Positions 1-10,208 are shown, counted from the stretch's first letter. The stretch: DNA of 64,000 bases from Pseudodonghicola flavimaris (GCF_030164425.1 NZ_JASNJD010000001.1:1-64000), one strand, 5' to 3'. Notes: generated from the sequence alone by a model not told the origin. Translations and numbers: made by a program.

Positions 1-92
1 ATCTCAAGACCACCCTCGAGGCCATCGCCGCCGGCCATCCGCAAGGCCGCATCGACGAACTTCTCCCGTGGAACTTCAAGCCGTCAAGCTGA
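1..92 (+). CDS. tnpC: IS66 family transposase TnpC, C-terminal fragment
   Basis: Reading from base 3, 29 codons followed by TGA (90-92) encode the end of a protein containing HPQGRIDELLPWNF. This is the conserved carboxyl terminus of IS66 transposases (usual form: H-P-x-x-R-I-D-E-L-L-P-W). The rest of the transposase is upstream of the window. Activity cannot be judged from this tail. Confidence 0.75.
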   Translation, partial: LKTTLEAIAAGHPQGRIDELLPWNFKPSS

Positions 93-121
93 ACCTGAGG
101 TGGGATGCAGCCGCCGCTTAC
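1..121 (+). mobile_element. Right end of an IS66-family insertion sequence (truncated by window edge)
   Basis: The first 92 bases encode the typical carboxyl terminus of an IS66 transposase. About 30 bases after its stop codon the sequence reads GCCGCCGCTTAC, ending at 121. The reverse complement begins GTAAGCGGC, which matches the known IS66 terminal pattern GTAAGCG. Immediately after 121 the reading frame of an unrelated gene remnant begins, so 121 is the likely element boundary and 122-129 would be the 8-bp target duplication. The left end lies outside the window and the duplication cannot be verified. Confidence 0.7.
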
Positions 122-418
122 GAAGATACGCTATCGCATGGTCTTGAGGTCTCGGTGTCTTCGGGTGTTCGAGGAGTAGTGGAAGCGGTTCAAGAGATGG
201 AGCAAGCATCTAGCAATCCTCTGGGGTGCCTCTCTGTCAGCCAACGTGAGATAGCTAACTACATGGGTGTTGATCCAAGCGTTGTAAGCCGGAACGTACA
301 CCGGGCAATCGAGTTGGAGCTGTTGGAGAACGACAATCCGGGCCAAGGTAGGGCCGCTCAACTGCGCTTAGGGAGGCAAGAGCTGCCAACCGGAAGTGTC
401 CTGCCTGTTCTTGAGTAA
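122..418 (+). pseudogene. Winged-helix C-terminal remnant of a replication/ATPase-type protein, cut by IS66
   Basis: An open frame continues from the IS66 end to a TAG-free stop at 416-418. About 98 residues after the IS boundary look like a winged helix-turn-helix: a helix-turn-helix with the stretch SQREIANYMGVDPSVVSRN (about residues 58-76 of the fused frame), then a wing with NPGQGRAAQLRLG. This arrangement is common at the carboxyl end of primase/helicase-like ATPases of plasmids, phages and integrative elements, but that assignment is by resemblance only. The frame opens with a GTG at 68 inside the IS, so the fused 116-residue ORF is an accident of insertion. The amino-terminal part of the gene should lie left of the IS66 copy. 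Confidence 0.5.
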
Positions 419-847
419 ACGGAGAGGAACAAACGGGGGCGGCCCTCTGGGCCGTTCCCCCAAGGTTCGCTAGCCAAAAAAGTTGACGAGAAAATCTTTG
501 GGTGTGGTTCAGTAATAACCAAGGGGGGGTATGTCCCCCCTCCCCCCGGGGGGCTCTGGGGCGTTACTCGCTACTATCATTGAACTTGTGACCGAGAAGG
601 CCATCCCGTAATATAAGATAAGTTATTGTTTTGGCTTTAAATATTCTGTTCTTGTCTTTCTTCTTAGGAGCAGAAGTGACCACTGACTCTTGTGTACACT
701 TATTGGTATACACGCACCCTTACCTTGTCTTGTTAGGGTCTCTCGGCTATATTCCTGCAAGACTGCAACAGTTTGTTGGTGGATCGCGCAGCCTTTAAAA
801 TCTGTTTGATTTTATAGGTTTAGGGAGGAGGGAAACCCTCCGAACCT
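419..847. other. AT-rich, gene-free tail of the genomic island
   Basis: No credible coding region is seen on either strand. The stretch is markedly AT-richer than the rest of the window (for example 600-700 and 780-820). It ends in a nested hairpin at 815-848, with arms TAGGTT/AACCTA enclosing GGAGGG-AAA-CCCTCC at 827-841. It directly abuts the tRNA-Leu fragment, consistent with the terminal non-coding segment of an integrated element. Confidence 0.5.
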
Positions 848-848
848 A

Positions 849-906
849 GCGTTGAGGTCGCTGTTCCTTAACCGGAGTGGAAGTTCGAGTCTTCTCGACC
901 GCACCA
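849..906 (+). other. 3' fragment of tRNA-Leu(GAG): probable island attachment site
   Basis: The sequence folds as the 3' part of a class II tRNA. It has the anticodon arm (A)GCG-TTGAGGT-CGCTG with anticodon GAG, a long variable arm TTCC-TTAACC-GGAG, a T arm GGAAG-TTCGAGT-CTTCT, the 3' acceptor strand CGACCGC, discriminator A and encoded CCA ending at 906. The 5' acceptor strand, D arm and first base of the anticodon stem are missing; upstream there is AT-rich foreign sequence instead. A tRNA gene cut in the anticodon arm is the usual trace left at the far end of an element integrated by a tyrosine recombinase. A complete copy is expected at the other island end. Confidence 0.75.
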
Positions 907-1169
907 TCAGCTGGCCCGAAGGGCCGGATCTTCAAAGCAAATCGACAAGTTTCGTCCTCTGCGGAAAAATGCAGTTCGGTGTGGTGTGGTTTCGCCCCCT
1001 GCGGCCCCAATGGCGTACGCTTGCCGGGGTGCGGAAGCCTGACTTCGGCAGGAGGCAGGGCGACCTCGTCACCGGCGTCGCAGTCCGCTGACTATGGTCG
1101 GGCCGGGGGCTACACTTCCGGTTGTGGATATGTCATCAAAACGCAGCTTTCGTTGCCGATGGTGCACAT

Positions 1170-2186
1170 ATGACAATTTATATTTCTGGCGGTTCAAACT
1201 CCCTGCTCAAGGGAGGCTGGGTTCACAGGCTTCGTGATCGTCTGCCGGAGGATCAGGAGATCGTGAATATCTCCATCGGCGCAGCTCCGTCGCAGATGGG
1301 GGCCTTCCGCTGCTTGCACACCATCGACTTGAAGCCGGGTGACACGGTGATCTGGGAATACGGCGTCAACGACGCCAATCATATCGATGCGCGCGGCTAT
1401 ACCAATCCCGAGCTGCGGAAGGCGGTGGAATGGACGATGCGGCATTGCCGCGACCGGCAGGCCCGGTTCGCGGCGCTGATCTTCCAGCCGCGGAACCGGG
1501 AAAAGCGCGGGCGGCTGACCGCCTATCGCAAGATGCTGCACCGGATTTGCGAAAAGCACGGGGTCGGCTTCTTCGACGTGCCGCAGGCGTTTCTGGACCA
1601 GAACCCCGGCAGCACCCGTATCCCGCTGCGCTATTTCCGCGACAATGCGCATTACCGAACCGGGGACGAGCTGATGAACCTGATCGTCGATGGCGCGCTG
1701 CAGCTGCTGGAGACCGCGCGGATCCCGGGGGAGAGCGTCGAGACCGGCGCCGGAGAGCTGAAAATCTACGCCGATTTCCAGGGAGCCGAGGACGAGCTCT
1801 TCGAGAACAGGGCGATCCGGCTGACGACATGGCGGCCGGGGCCGGAAGGTTTGATTGGCCGGTTCGAGGGCAAAGGCCGCATCGTCGGGCTGGTCATGAC
1901 CTCCACCCAGAACGGCGGTGTCTTCGAGCTGCGCATCGGCGATATCGCGATGCGGCTCTGCGCCTCGTACCGGGAGAAGGATTTCAACAAGACGCTGGTG
2001 AAATTCGTGTCGATCCCCATGCTTCTGGGCGAGGATATCCACTTCGAAGCGGGGGAGACGATCTCGATCTCCTATGCCGATACGGCGGAGCACATGTTCG
2101 CCGACTACCGGTTCAAGAAGAAGGTCGGCGCGGAGGAGATCGAGGGGCGCGAGGCCGGCATCGTGGCGGTGCTGACCGAGGAATAG
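1170..2186 (+). CDS. SGNH/GDSL-family hydrolase-like protein
   Basis: This 338-residue protein shows the blocks of SGNH esterases: the nucleophile region ISGGSNS (Ser9), a glycine in NISIG (near residue 37), GVNDAN (Asn67) for the oxyanion hole, and a Asp158-x-x-His161 pair in RDNAH. The carboxyl half (about 200-338) looks like a beta-rich accessory domain with no match I recognise. The ATG at 1170 is chosen because the protein then begins directly with the first beta strand; an ATG 48 bases upstream adds only an unlikely leader. Related proteins often deacylate polysaccharides, but no polysaccharide genes adjoin it. It is the first intact gene to the right of the tRNA-Leu fragment. Confidence 0.65.
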   Translation: MTIYISGGSNSLLKGGWVHRLRDRLPEDQEIVNISIGAAPSQMGAFRCLHTIDLKPGDTVIWEYGVNDANHIDARGYTNPELRKAVEWTMRHCRDRQARFAALIFQPRNREKRGRLTAYRKMLHRICEKHGVGFFDVPQAFLDQNPGSTRIPLRYFRDNAHYRTGDELMNLIVDGALQLLETARIPGESVETGAGELKIYADFQGAEDELFENRAIRLTTWRPGPEGLIGRFEGKGRIVGLVMTSTQNGGVFELRIGDIAMRLCASYREKDFNKTLVKFVSIPMLLGEDIHFEAGETISISYADTAEHMFADYRFKKKVGAEEIEGREAGIVAVLTEE

Positions 2187-2318
2187 GGGCCCGCGATCCC
2201 GGAGCGGCGCCGGTCCGGAAGCGCACCGCAGCCATCGGGCATCCATCGCGCGGGGCCTGTGTGGCCACCGCCTTGCGGGCGACCCTGAGAGAGGGCCGCC
2301 CGTCGGCAGGATCGCTCC

Positions 2319-2555
2319 TCAGCCCTGCAGCCAGGCTTCCAGTTTCGTCGCATCGGGCAGGCCGCCGGTGTGGACCAGCTTGCCGTCGACCGAGATGCCG
2401 GGGGTCGACATCACGCCGGCCATGGCGATGGATTTCGGGTCGGAGACCTTTTCCACCGCGATGTCCAGGCCCAGCTTGGCGGCGGCCTCTTTCACCATGG
2501 CTTCGGTGGTTTCGCAGCGTTTGCAGCCGGGGCCGTAGACGGTGACGGTTTTCAT
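2319..2555 (-). CDS. Small thioredoxin-like redox protein (TM0996 / redox-active disulfide protein 2 type)
   Basis: This is a 78-residue single thioredoxin fold with a CxxC centre, Cys11-Lys-Arg-Cys14, in the loop after strand 1 (VYGPGCKRC), and the cis-proline region STPG near residue 50. Small thioredoxins of this kind are regularly encoded next to permeases of the YraQ/ArsP type, as here: the gene starts 12 bases after the permease stop on the same strand. It is probably the third gene of an arsR-permease-thioredoxin operon. It may deliver electrons to a metal or organometal substrate or to the permease cysteines; that role is inference. Confidence 0.8.
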   Translation of the reverse strand: MKTVTVYGPGCKRCETTEAMVKEAAAKLGLDIAVEKVSDPKSIAMAGVMSTPGISVDGKLVHTGGLPDATKLEAWLQG

Positions 2556-2567
2556 CTGAATGTCCTT

Positions 2568-3623
2568 TCAGAACAGTAGGTTGAACAGGAATCCTACGGC
2601 CAGGATGCCGCTGGCCACGACGCCGATGAAGACGGCGATCAGGCGCAGGGTCAGAACCTGGCGCAGGATGATCATTTCCGGCAGCGACAGGGCGATCACG
2701 CTCATCATGAAGGCCAGAACCGTGCCGAGCGCGGCACCCTTGCCCAGCAGCGCCTCGACAATCGGGATGACGCCGGCGGCATTGGTGTACATCGGGATCC
2801 CCATGACCACCGCCGCGGGCACCGACCACCAAGCCTCGGCCCCCATGATGCGGACCATCAGATCCTCGGGCACATAGCCGTGGATCAGCGCCCCCATGCC
2901 GATGCCCAGCAGGATCCAGATCCAGACCTTGGAGAAGATTTCGCGCACCGCCTCGATCCCCAGCCGGTAGCGGGCGACCAGGCTCAGCCCCTCGTCCTCG
3001 GGCAGGATGGCGGTGCCGGCGTGGATGTCGCGCACCCAGTCCTGCAGCCAGCCTTCCAGATTCAGCTTGCCGATGACAAAGCCGGCGACGATGGCGATGG
3101 CCAGGCCGAAGGCGAGATAGGTCATCGCCACCTGCCAGCCGACCAGCCCGAACAGCAGAACCAGAGCCACCTCATTGACCATCGGCGCCGCGATCAGGAA
3201 GGAGAAGGTCACCCCCAGCGGCACCCCGGCCGACACGAAGCCGATGAACAGCGGCACCGCGGAGCAGGAGCAGAAGGGTGTCAGGATGCCGAGACCGGCG
3301 GCGAAGATATTGCCGACGCCTTCGCGCTTGCCAGAAAGCACCGCGCGGGTCTTTTCCGGCGAGAAGAAGCTGCGCACCACCCCCATGGCGAAGACGATCA
3401 GCATCAGCAGCATCATCACCTTGGGCACGTCATAGAGGAAGAAGGCCACCGCCTCGCCGGTATGGCTGTGGCGGTCGATCGGCAGAAGCGCGGTCAGCGT
3501 CTCGGCCAGCGGGCTCAGCTGCCGATAGATCAGCACCCAGAGCAGAATGAATCCGGCCACGCCCAGATGCCAGAGCCAGTCGGGGCGGGCGGGACGCAGG
3601 GGATGGGTCGTTTCGGCACTCAT
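2568..3623 (-). CDS. Permease of the YraQ/ArsP (UPF0718, DUF318) family
   Basis: This 351-residue integral membrane protein has about eight to ten hydrophobic segments and a conserved cysteine motif FCSCS followed by AVPLF, typical of this permease family. Some members (ArsP) export trivalent organoarsenicals; most have unknown substrates. Its ATG (3621-3623) overlaps the TGA of the arsR-type gene upstream (ATGA), showing translational coupling, and a thioredoxin-like gene follows. The operon carries an ArsR-type dyad and an FNR-type box upstream. The substrate (arsenical, other metal or sulfur compound) cannot be read from the sequence. Confidence 0.8.
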   Translation of the reverse strand: MSAETTHPLRPARPDWLWHLGVAGFILLWVLIYRQLSPLAETLTALLPIDRHSHTGEAVAFFLYDVPKVMMLLMLIVFAMGVVRSFFSPEKTRAVLSGKREGVGNIFAAGLGILTPFCSCSAVPLFIGFVSAGVPLGVTFSFLIAAPMVNEVALVLLFGLVGWQVAMTYLAFGLAIAIVAGFVIGKLNLEGWLQDWVRDIHAGTAILPEDEGLSLVARYRLGIEAVREIFSKVWIWILLGIGMGALIHGYVPEDLMVRIMGAEAWWSVPAAVVMGIPMYTNAAGVIPIVEALLGKGAALGTVLAFMMSVIALSLPEMIILRQVLTLRLIAVFIGVVASGILAVGFLFNLLF

Positions 3624-3910
3624 GCCGCTTTCCTTTCCTCGGTTCGGGCGGCACGGACGACCGCGTCAAGCACGGCGGCGATGTCCTTCGGCAGCTCGGG
3701 GTTCAGCCGGTAGCGCACCCATTGCGCATCGCGGCGGTCGATCACCAGCCCGGTCTGTTTCAGCACCTGCATGTGCCGCGACATGCGGCTTTGGGTGGCG
3801 CCGATCACGGCCATCAGCTCACAGACGCAATGCTCTTCGCCATCGCTGAGGATGCGGAGCGCGTTCAGTCGGGTGGGCTCGGCCAGAGCGGACAGGATGG
3901 GAAGAATCAT
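3620..3910 (-). CDS. ArsR/SmtB-family metal-sensing repressor
   Basis: This is a 96-residue winged-helix repressor. Its recognition region contains CVCEL (Cys-x-Cys-Glu), the metalloid-binding signature of ArsR-type sensors, followed by a helix-turn-helix with TQSRMSRHM. It is the first gene of a three-gene operon with the permease and thioredoxin-like genes (4-base overlap with the permease start). It probably binds the perfect dyad at 3924-3941, 14 bases upstream of its start, and releases it on binding As(III)/Sb(III) or a related thiophilic metal. The inducer is inferred from the CxCE motif. Confidence 0.85.
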   Translation of the reverse strand: MILPILSALAEPTRLNALRILSDGEEHCVCELMAVIGATQSRMSRHMQVLKQTGLVIDRRDAQWVRYRLNPELPKDIAAVLDAVVRAARTEERKAA

Positions 3911-3923
3911 GGGCTCTCTCCTT

Positions 3924-3941
3924 TATGCGCATAAGCGCATA
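3924..3941 (-). promoter_or_regulatory. ArsR-type operator (perfect inverted repeat)
   Basis: TATGCGC-ATAA-GCGCATA is a perfect 7-4-7 inverted repeat located 14 bases upstream of the arsR-type start codon. Its size and position fit autoregulation by the encoded repressor. Confidence 0.7.
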
Positions 3942-3958
3942 TCCGGGACGGTCGGAAC

Positions 3959-3972
3959 TTGATCCGGATCAA
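3959..3972 (-). promoter_or_regulatory. FNR/FnrL-type binding site upstream of the arsR-permease operon
   Basis: TTGATCCGGATCAA matches the FNR consensus TTGAT-N4-ATCAA at every position. It lies 49 bases upstream of the arsR-type start, just beyond the ArsR-type dyad, and downstream of the katG terminator, so the minus-strand operon is the only nearby gene it can serve. It suggests oxygen-responsive (FnrL or Dnr-like) control combined with metal sensing. Confidence 0.65.
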
Positions 3973-3991
3973 AGCCGCGGGGGCAGGGCAG

Positions 3992-4022
3992 AAAAAACGG
4001 CGCCCCCTGTCGGGGACGCCGT
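3992..4022 (-). terminator. Rho-independent terminator of katG
   Basis: On the minus strand, a GC-rich hairpin (ACGGCG/CGCCGT outer arms, CCCC-TGTC-GGGG inner arms) is followed by a run of six T. It lies 26 bases after the katG stop codon. Confidence 0.8.
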
Positions 4023-4047
4023 CTTATCGTGCCGTGAGTGGGGCCGA

Positions 4048-6258
<2,211 letters not shown>

Positions 6259-6474
6259 CTACGTGAACGAGGGTATCGAGTGTTCCTGCAATCAAACCGC
6301 GCACGTCTCCCGTCCCCTGGCGGGGGTATTTCAGGCTCCGGACACGTCGGGGTCCCCCACCGCTCGGACCCGCTGGCTCAGGGGTCGTTGGGGCGGGCTC
6401 TCCTCTCCTCCTCGTGTGAATTCACCCTAACAGAGGTTTTGCATTGGATTAAGTTGTATAAACTGATCGGAGTG

Positions 6475-6500
6475 ATAATCTGAGATTATGAAGAATCTCA
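6475..6500 (+). promoter_or_regulatory. Overlapping dyads across the oxyR start codon
   Basis: Two perfect inverted repeats share bases: ATAATCT-G-AGATTAT (6475-6489) and TGAGATT-ATGAAG-AATCTCA (6481-6500). The oxyR ATG (6488-6490) sits in the loop of the second. They could be an autoregulatory OxyR-type site, or a hairpin limiting translation. Another AT-rich element with AGTT-GTATA-AACT lies at 6452-6464. Confidence 0.4.
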
Positions 6501-7414
6501 CGCTCCGCCAGCTCCGCTATTTCGAGGCGCTCGCCCAGCACGGCCATTTCGGCCGCGCGGCCGAGGCGTCGGCCATCTCGCAACCCGCGCTTTCGGTTCA
6601 GATCAAGGAGTTGGAGGAGGAACTGGGGGTGCCGCTGTTCGAACGCGGCCCGCGGCAGGTGCGGCTGACCGGCTTTGGCGAGCTCTTCGCCGAGCGGGTG
6701 CGCGATATCCTGCGCGCGGTCGACGAACTGGACGATCTGGCCCGCGCCTCGCACGAGCAGCTGGCCGGGCGGTTGCGGATCGGGGTGATTCCCACAATTG
6801 CGCCCTATCTGCTGCCCACCATCGTCGGCGATCTGGCACGCGCCCACCCCGGGCTGGATATCCGGGTACGCGAGACGATCACGCCGCGACTGATCGAGGA
6901 ACTGGGCGCCGGACGGCTCGATACCGCCATCGTGGCGCTGCCGGTCTCCGAGCCGGCCTTTGAGGAGGTGGCGCTGTTCTCCGAGGATTTCGTGCTGGTC
7001 CGCCCGGGCGAGGAGGCCGGCAAGCCGGTGCCCAGCCGCGAACGGCTGAAGGAGATGCGGCTGCTGCTGCTGGAGGAAGGCCATTGTTTCCGCGATCAGG
7101 CGCTGTCCTTCTGCGACATGCAATCCTCCCGCCCGCGGGAGATCCTGGACGGCAGTTCGCTGTCGACGCTGGTGCAGATGGTGGGGGCGGGGATCGGGGT
7201 GACGCTGATCCCGGAAATGGCGGTGGCGGTGGAAACCCGGTCGGCCAATGTCTCGGTCGCGCGGTTCGAGGGGACCCAGCCGCGCCGCACCATCGGTATG
7301 ATCTGGCGGAAATCCAACCCGCTGGGCAAGCAGCTGATGGAGGTCGCGGAAAGCGTGCGCCGCTCTGGCGAGGCGCTGCGGGCCGGGCGGCAGGACGGCC
7401 CGGCGGCGGCCTGA
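6488..7414 (+). CDS. oxyR: Hydrogen peroxide-inducible regulator OxyR (LysR family)
   Basis: This 308-residue LysR-type regulator has an amino-terminal winged helix (FGRAAEASAISQPALS, about 21-36) and an effector domain carrying the OxyR redox pair Cys200 and Cys209 in EEGHCFRDQALSFCD. The nine-residue spacing equals that of the Escherichia coli pair Cys199/Cys208. Oxidation to the disulfide activates transcription of peroxide defence genes. It is divergent from katG, its expected target. The start has only a weak ribosome binding site, and the ATG lies within two overlapping dyads. Confidence 0.93.
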   Translation: MKNLTLRQLRYFEALAQHGHFGRAAEASAISQPALSVQIKELEEELGVPLFERGPRQVRLTGFGELFAERVRDILRAVDELDDLARASHEQLAGRLRIGVIPTIAPYLLPTIVGDLARAHPGLDIRVRETITPRLIEELGAGRLDTAIVALPVSEPAFEEVALFSEDFVLVRPGEEAGKPVPSRERLKEMRLLLLEEGHCFRDQALSFCDMQSSRPREILDGSSLSTLVQMVGAGIGVTLIPEMAVAVETRSANVSVARFEGTQPRRTIGMIWRKSNPLGKQLMEVAESVRRSGEALRAGRQDGPAAA

Positions 7415-7594
7415 CCGGCGCCCCTGTGGGCTGAGATCGGCAGACAGGAACGTCAGACGATATCCTCGGGCTTTCCGACGCACGGTAATTTCGCTGGCGA
7501 CTGGACAGCGTGGCTGCAGCTGCAGAAAGTGGCGCGGCAGGGCGCGCCCGGAGGACTGAGGCGCGCGTCAGAGCCTCTGGAGGAGAGAGATCAG

Positions 7595-8782
7595 ATGAGA
7601 GAAGCTGTCATCGTCAGCACCGCGCGCACCGGGATTGGCAAGGCCTATCGCGGCGCCTTCAATGCCACCAAATCCCCCACCATGGCCGGCCATGTGCTGA
7701 AGGCCGCGGTGGAGCGCGCCCGGATCGATCCGGCCGAGATCGAGGATGTGGTGATGGGCACGGTGCTGGCCGCCGGCACCGCCGGGATGAACCTGGCGCG
7801 CAATGCCTCTTTCGCCGCCGGCCTGCCGGTGACGGTATCGGGCCAGACCATGGACCGGCAATGCGCCTCGGGTCTGATGGCGATCGCCACGGCGGCCAAG
7901 CAGGTGATGGTCGATGGCATGGATGTGGTGGCCGCCGGCGGGCAGGAGAATATCTCTGCCGTGCAGGACAAATACACCGCCTGGGTGCAGGAGACGGTCG
8001 ATCCCAACGTGCTGGCCCATGCCAAGCACGCCTATATGCCGATGCTCTTCACCGCCGAGAATGTCGCCAAGGTCTATAACGTCAGCCGCGATGCCCAGGA
8101 CGAATATGCCCTGAGCTCGCAGCAGCGCACCGCCGCAGCGCAGGCCGCCGGCAAGTTCGACGACGAGATCGTGCCCTTCACCACAACGATGATGGTCAAG
8201 GACAAGGCCACAGGCGAGATCAGCGAAACGGAAATCACGCTGGACCGTGACGAGGGCAACCGCCCGAGCACCACGCTGGAGAGCCTGCAGGGTCTGAAGC
8301 CGGTGATCGAGGGCGGCGTGATCACCGCCGGCAACGCCAGCCAGCTCTCCGACGGCGCCTCGGCCTGCGTGCTGATGGAAGGCAAGCTGGCGGAACAGCG
8401 CGGGCTGGAGCCGCTGGGCATCTATCGCGGCATGGCAGTGGCCGGTTGCGCGCCCGAGGAAATGGGCATCGGCCCGATCTATGCGATTCCGAAGCTGCTG
8501 AAACAGCACGGGCTGAAGATCGAGGATATCGGCCTGTGGGAGCTGAACGAGGCCTTCGCGGTGCAGGCGCTCTATTGCCGTGATCACCTGGGCATCGATC
8601 CGGAAATCTACAACGTCAACGGTGGCGGGATTTCCATCGGTCACCCCTATGGCATGACCGGGGCGCGTCTGGTCGGCCATGCGCTGATCGAAGGCAAGCG
8701 GCGCGGCGCCAAATACGTCGTGGTCACCATGTGCATCGGTGGCGGCATGGGGGCCGCGGGTCTCTTCGAAGTGAACCTCTGA
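7595..8782 (+). CDS. Acetyl-CoA C-acyltransferase (thiolase)
   Basis: This 395-residue thiolase performs thiolytic cleavage of 3-ketoacyl-CoA or Claisen condensation of acetyl-CoA. The acyl-accepting Cys90 (DRQCASG), the catalytic His350 ([12 protein letters not shown]) and Cys380 (MCIGGGMG) are all present. The start at 7595 has GGAGAGAGA just upstream; a longer frame opening at 7529 has no such support. It more closely resembles catabolic FadA/FadI-type thiolases than the PhaA of PHB synthesis, and it is 36 kb from the pha genes. It stands alone, with a strong terminator behind it. Chain-length preference cannot be read from sequence. Confidence 0.92.
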   Translation: MREAVIVSTARTGIGKAYRGAFNATKSPTMAGHVLKAAVERARIDPAEIEDVVMGTVLAAGTAGMNLARNASFAAGLPVTVSGQTMDRQCASGLMAIATAAKQVMVDGMDVVAAGGQENISAVQDKYTAWVQETVDPNVLAHAKHAYMPMLFTAENVAKVYNVSRDAQDEYALSSQQRTAAAQAAGKFDDEIVPFTTTMMVKDKATGEISETEITLDRDEGNRPSTTLESLQGLKPVIEGGVITAGNASQLSDGASACVLMEGKLAEQRGLEPLGIYRGMAVAGCAPEEMGIGPIYAIPKLLKQHGLKIEDIGLWELNEAFAVQALYCRDHLGIDPEIYNVNGGGISIGHPYGMTGARLVGHALIEGKRRGAKYVVVTMCIGGGMGAAGLFEVNL

Positions 8783-8809
8783 TCCAGAGGCCTTTCTGCG
8801 GTCTTGATC

Positions 8810-8836
8810 GGCCCCCGCCCGTGGCGGGGGCCTTTT
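8810..8836 (+). terminator. Rho-independent terminator after the thiolase gene
   Basis: GGCCCCCGCC-CGT-GGCGGGGGCC (10-bp stem) followed by TTTT, 28 bases after the thiolase stop. It also separates the convergent efflux gene. Confidence 0.9.
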
Positions 8837-8839
8837 CTG

Positions 8840-10033
8840 TCAGACGATCTGGCGCTGGTCGCCGCGCAGCGACAGCAGCGCCGACAGCCAGGCCAGAAAT
8901 GCGCAGAGCGCGATCGCCAGCACCATGCTGGTGGCGGTGTTTTCCAGAAACAGCCCGGTCAGCGCGATCATCAGCCCGCCGGTGAGCATCTGCAATGTCC
9001 CGCCGAGCGAGGCCGCCAGCCCGGCGATATCGGGATGCGGGTCGAGCGACAGAACCGCCGCGGTCGGGATCACCAGACCGAGGCAGGCATTGGCGACGAA
9101 CAGCCCGGCAATCACCACCGGCAGGCTGCCGCCGCCCAGCAGGGCGATCAGCGCCAGAGTCGCGCTGGCGGCGAGAAAGCCGCTGATTGCCAGCCAGATC
9201 ACCCGATCCATGCCAAAGCGCTGGGCCAGTCGCCCGGCCAGCTGCGAGGCGCTGAAGAAGCCAACCGCGTTGACGGCGAAGGCCAGCGAGAACCCGGTGG
9301 CGCTCAACCCGAATTCGCGGGTGTAGACGAAGCTCGCCGCGGCGATGAAGACGAAGAAGCTCGCCATGCCGAAGCCGCCGACCATGGTCAGCCCCATGAA
9401 CCGGCGGTCCGTCAGCAGCCGGGCGCCGCCCGACAGCATCGCCCGGGCGCGGACCGGGCGGCGGGCGGCGGGATCCAGGGTTTCCGGCAGCGCGAAGATC
9501 ACCAGGGCCAGGCTGAGCAGCGAGGCCACCGCCAGAACCGCGAAGATCTCGCGCCAGCCGCCCCAAAGCATCACCGCAGAGCCGGTCATCGGCGCCAGCA
9601 TTGGCGAGACCGAGATCACGATCATCACCGCCGCCATCATCCGCGCCGCTTCGGGCCCGCTGGCCTTGTCGCGGATCACTGCGCGCGGCACTGCCATCAG
9701 CGCCGCGGCGCCCAGCCCCTGCAGACCGCGCGCCGCGATCAGCCAGCGGATATCGGGCGCGAAAGAGGCTGCCACAGTGGCAAGGAAGAAGACCGCCAGC
9801 CCGAGGATCAGCGGCAACTTGCGTCCCATCGCATCGGCCATCGGGCCATAGATCATCTGCGCCAGGCCGAAGACGATGAAATAGGATGTCAGGGTCAGCG
9901 CCGCGCCGGCCTCGGTGGTGCCGAGATCGTCGGCCACCATCGGCATGGCGGGCAAGTACATATCTATGGCGAAGGGGCCCACGGCCGAGAGCAGACCCAG
10001 GATCAACGCCATGCGGAACAAAGGGTCACGCAT
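8840..10033 (-). CDS. Bcr/CflA-family drug-efflux MFS transporter
   Basis: This 397-residue major facilitator protein with about 12 membrane helices is a proton antiporter of the DHA1 group. The amino end (AVGPFAIDMYLPAMP) and motif A (YGPMADAMGRK, about 63-73) are characteristic of the Bcr/CflA subfamily. Known members export bicyclomycin, sulfonamides or chloramphenicol, and sometimes cysteine; the substrate here is unknown. It is convergent with the thiolase gene and has its own 175-base upstream region, so it is probably monocistronic. Confidence 0.88.
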   Translation of the reverse strand: MRDPLFRMALILGLLSAVGPFAIDMYLPAMPMVADDLGTTEAGAALTLTSYFIVFGLAQMIYGPMADAMGRKLPLILGLAVFFLATVAASFAPDIRWLIAARGLQGLGAAALMAVPRAVIRDKASGPEAARMMAAVMIVISVSPMLAPMTGSAVMLWGGWREIFAVLAVASLLSLALVIFALPETLDPAARRPVRARAMLSGGARLLTDRRFMGLTMVGGFGMASFFVFIAAASFVYTREFGLSATGFSLAFAVNAVGFFSASQLAGRLAQRFGMDRVIWLAISGFLAASATLALIALLGGGSLPVVIAGLFVANACLGLVIPTAAVLSLDPHPDIAGLAASLGGTLQMLTGGLMIALTGLFLENTATSMVLAIALCAFLAWLSALLSLRGDQRQIV

Positions 10034-10208
10034 CGGGAAACCTACAGACTTTTATTTGGTTGTATATGGGAAAGACGGCGCAGAATCGCACCTGGAAGAA
10101 CACCGCCGCCGCGAGGCAACTGTGCCCGGTTGCCGCAGGGATGACAACCCCATGCGCGTCAGCTGCGCCGCGGGCGCGTCCCGGGGCGAGGAACTCCCGG
10201 GGGCGGGA

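Noticed and set aside
849-906. A complete tRNA, or a tmRNA 3' end
   Set aside because: The 5' acceptor strand and D arm are missing immediately upstream, and the anticodon and variable arms fit tRNA-Leu(GAG) precisely; a tmRNA would not have this anticodon arm.
852-1173. Short open frames overlapping the tRNA-Leu fragment
   Set aside because: They run through tRNA sequence and have low-complexity translations without ribosome binding sites.
2105-2832. Overlapping minus-strand frames around the thioredoxin-like gene
   Set aside because: The 78-residue thioredoxin-like frame has the CxxC motif and operon spacing; the others are shadows in alternative frames.
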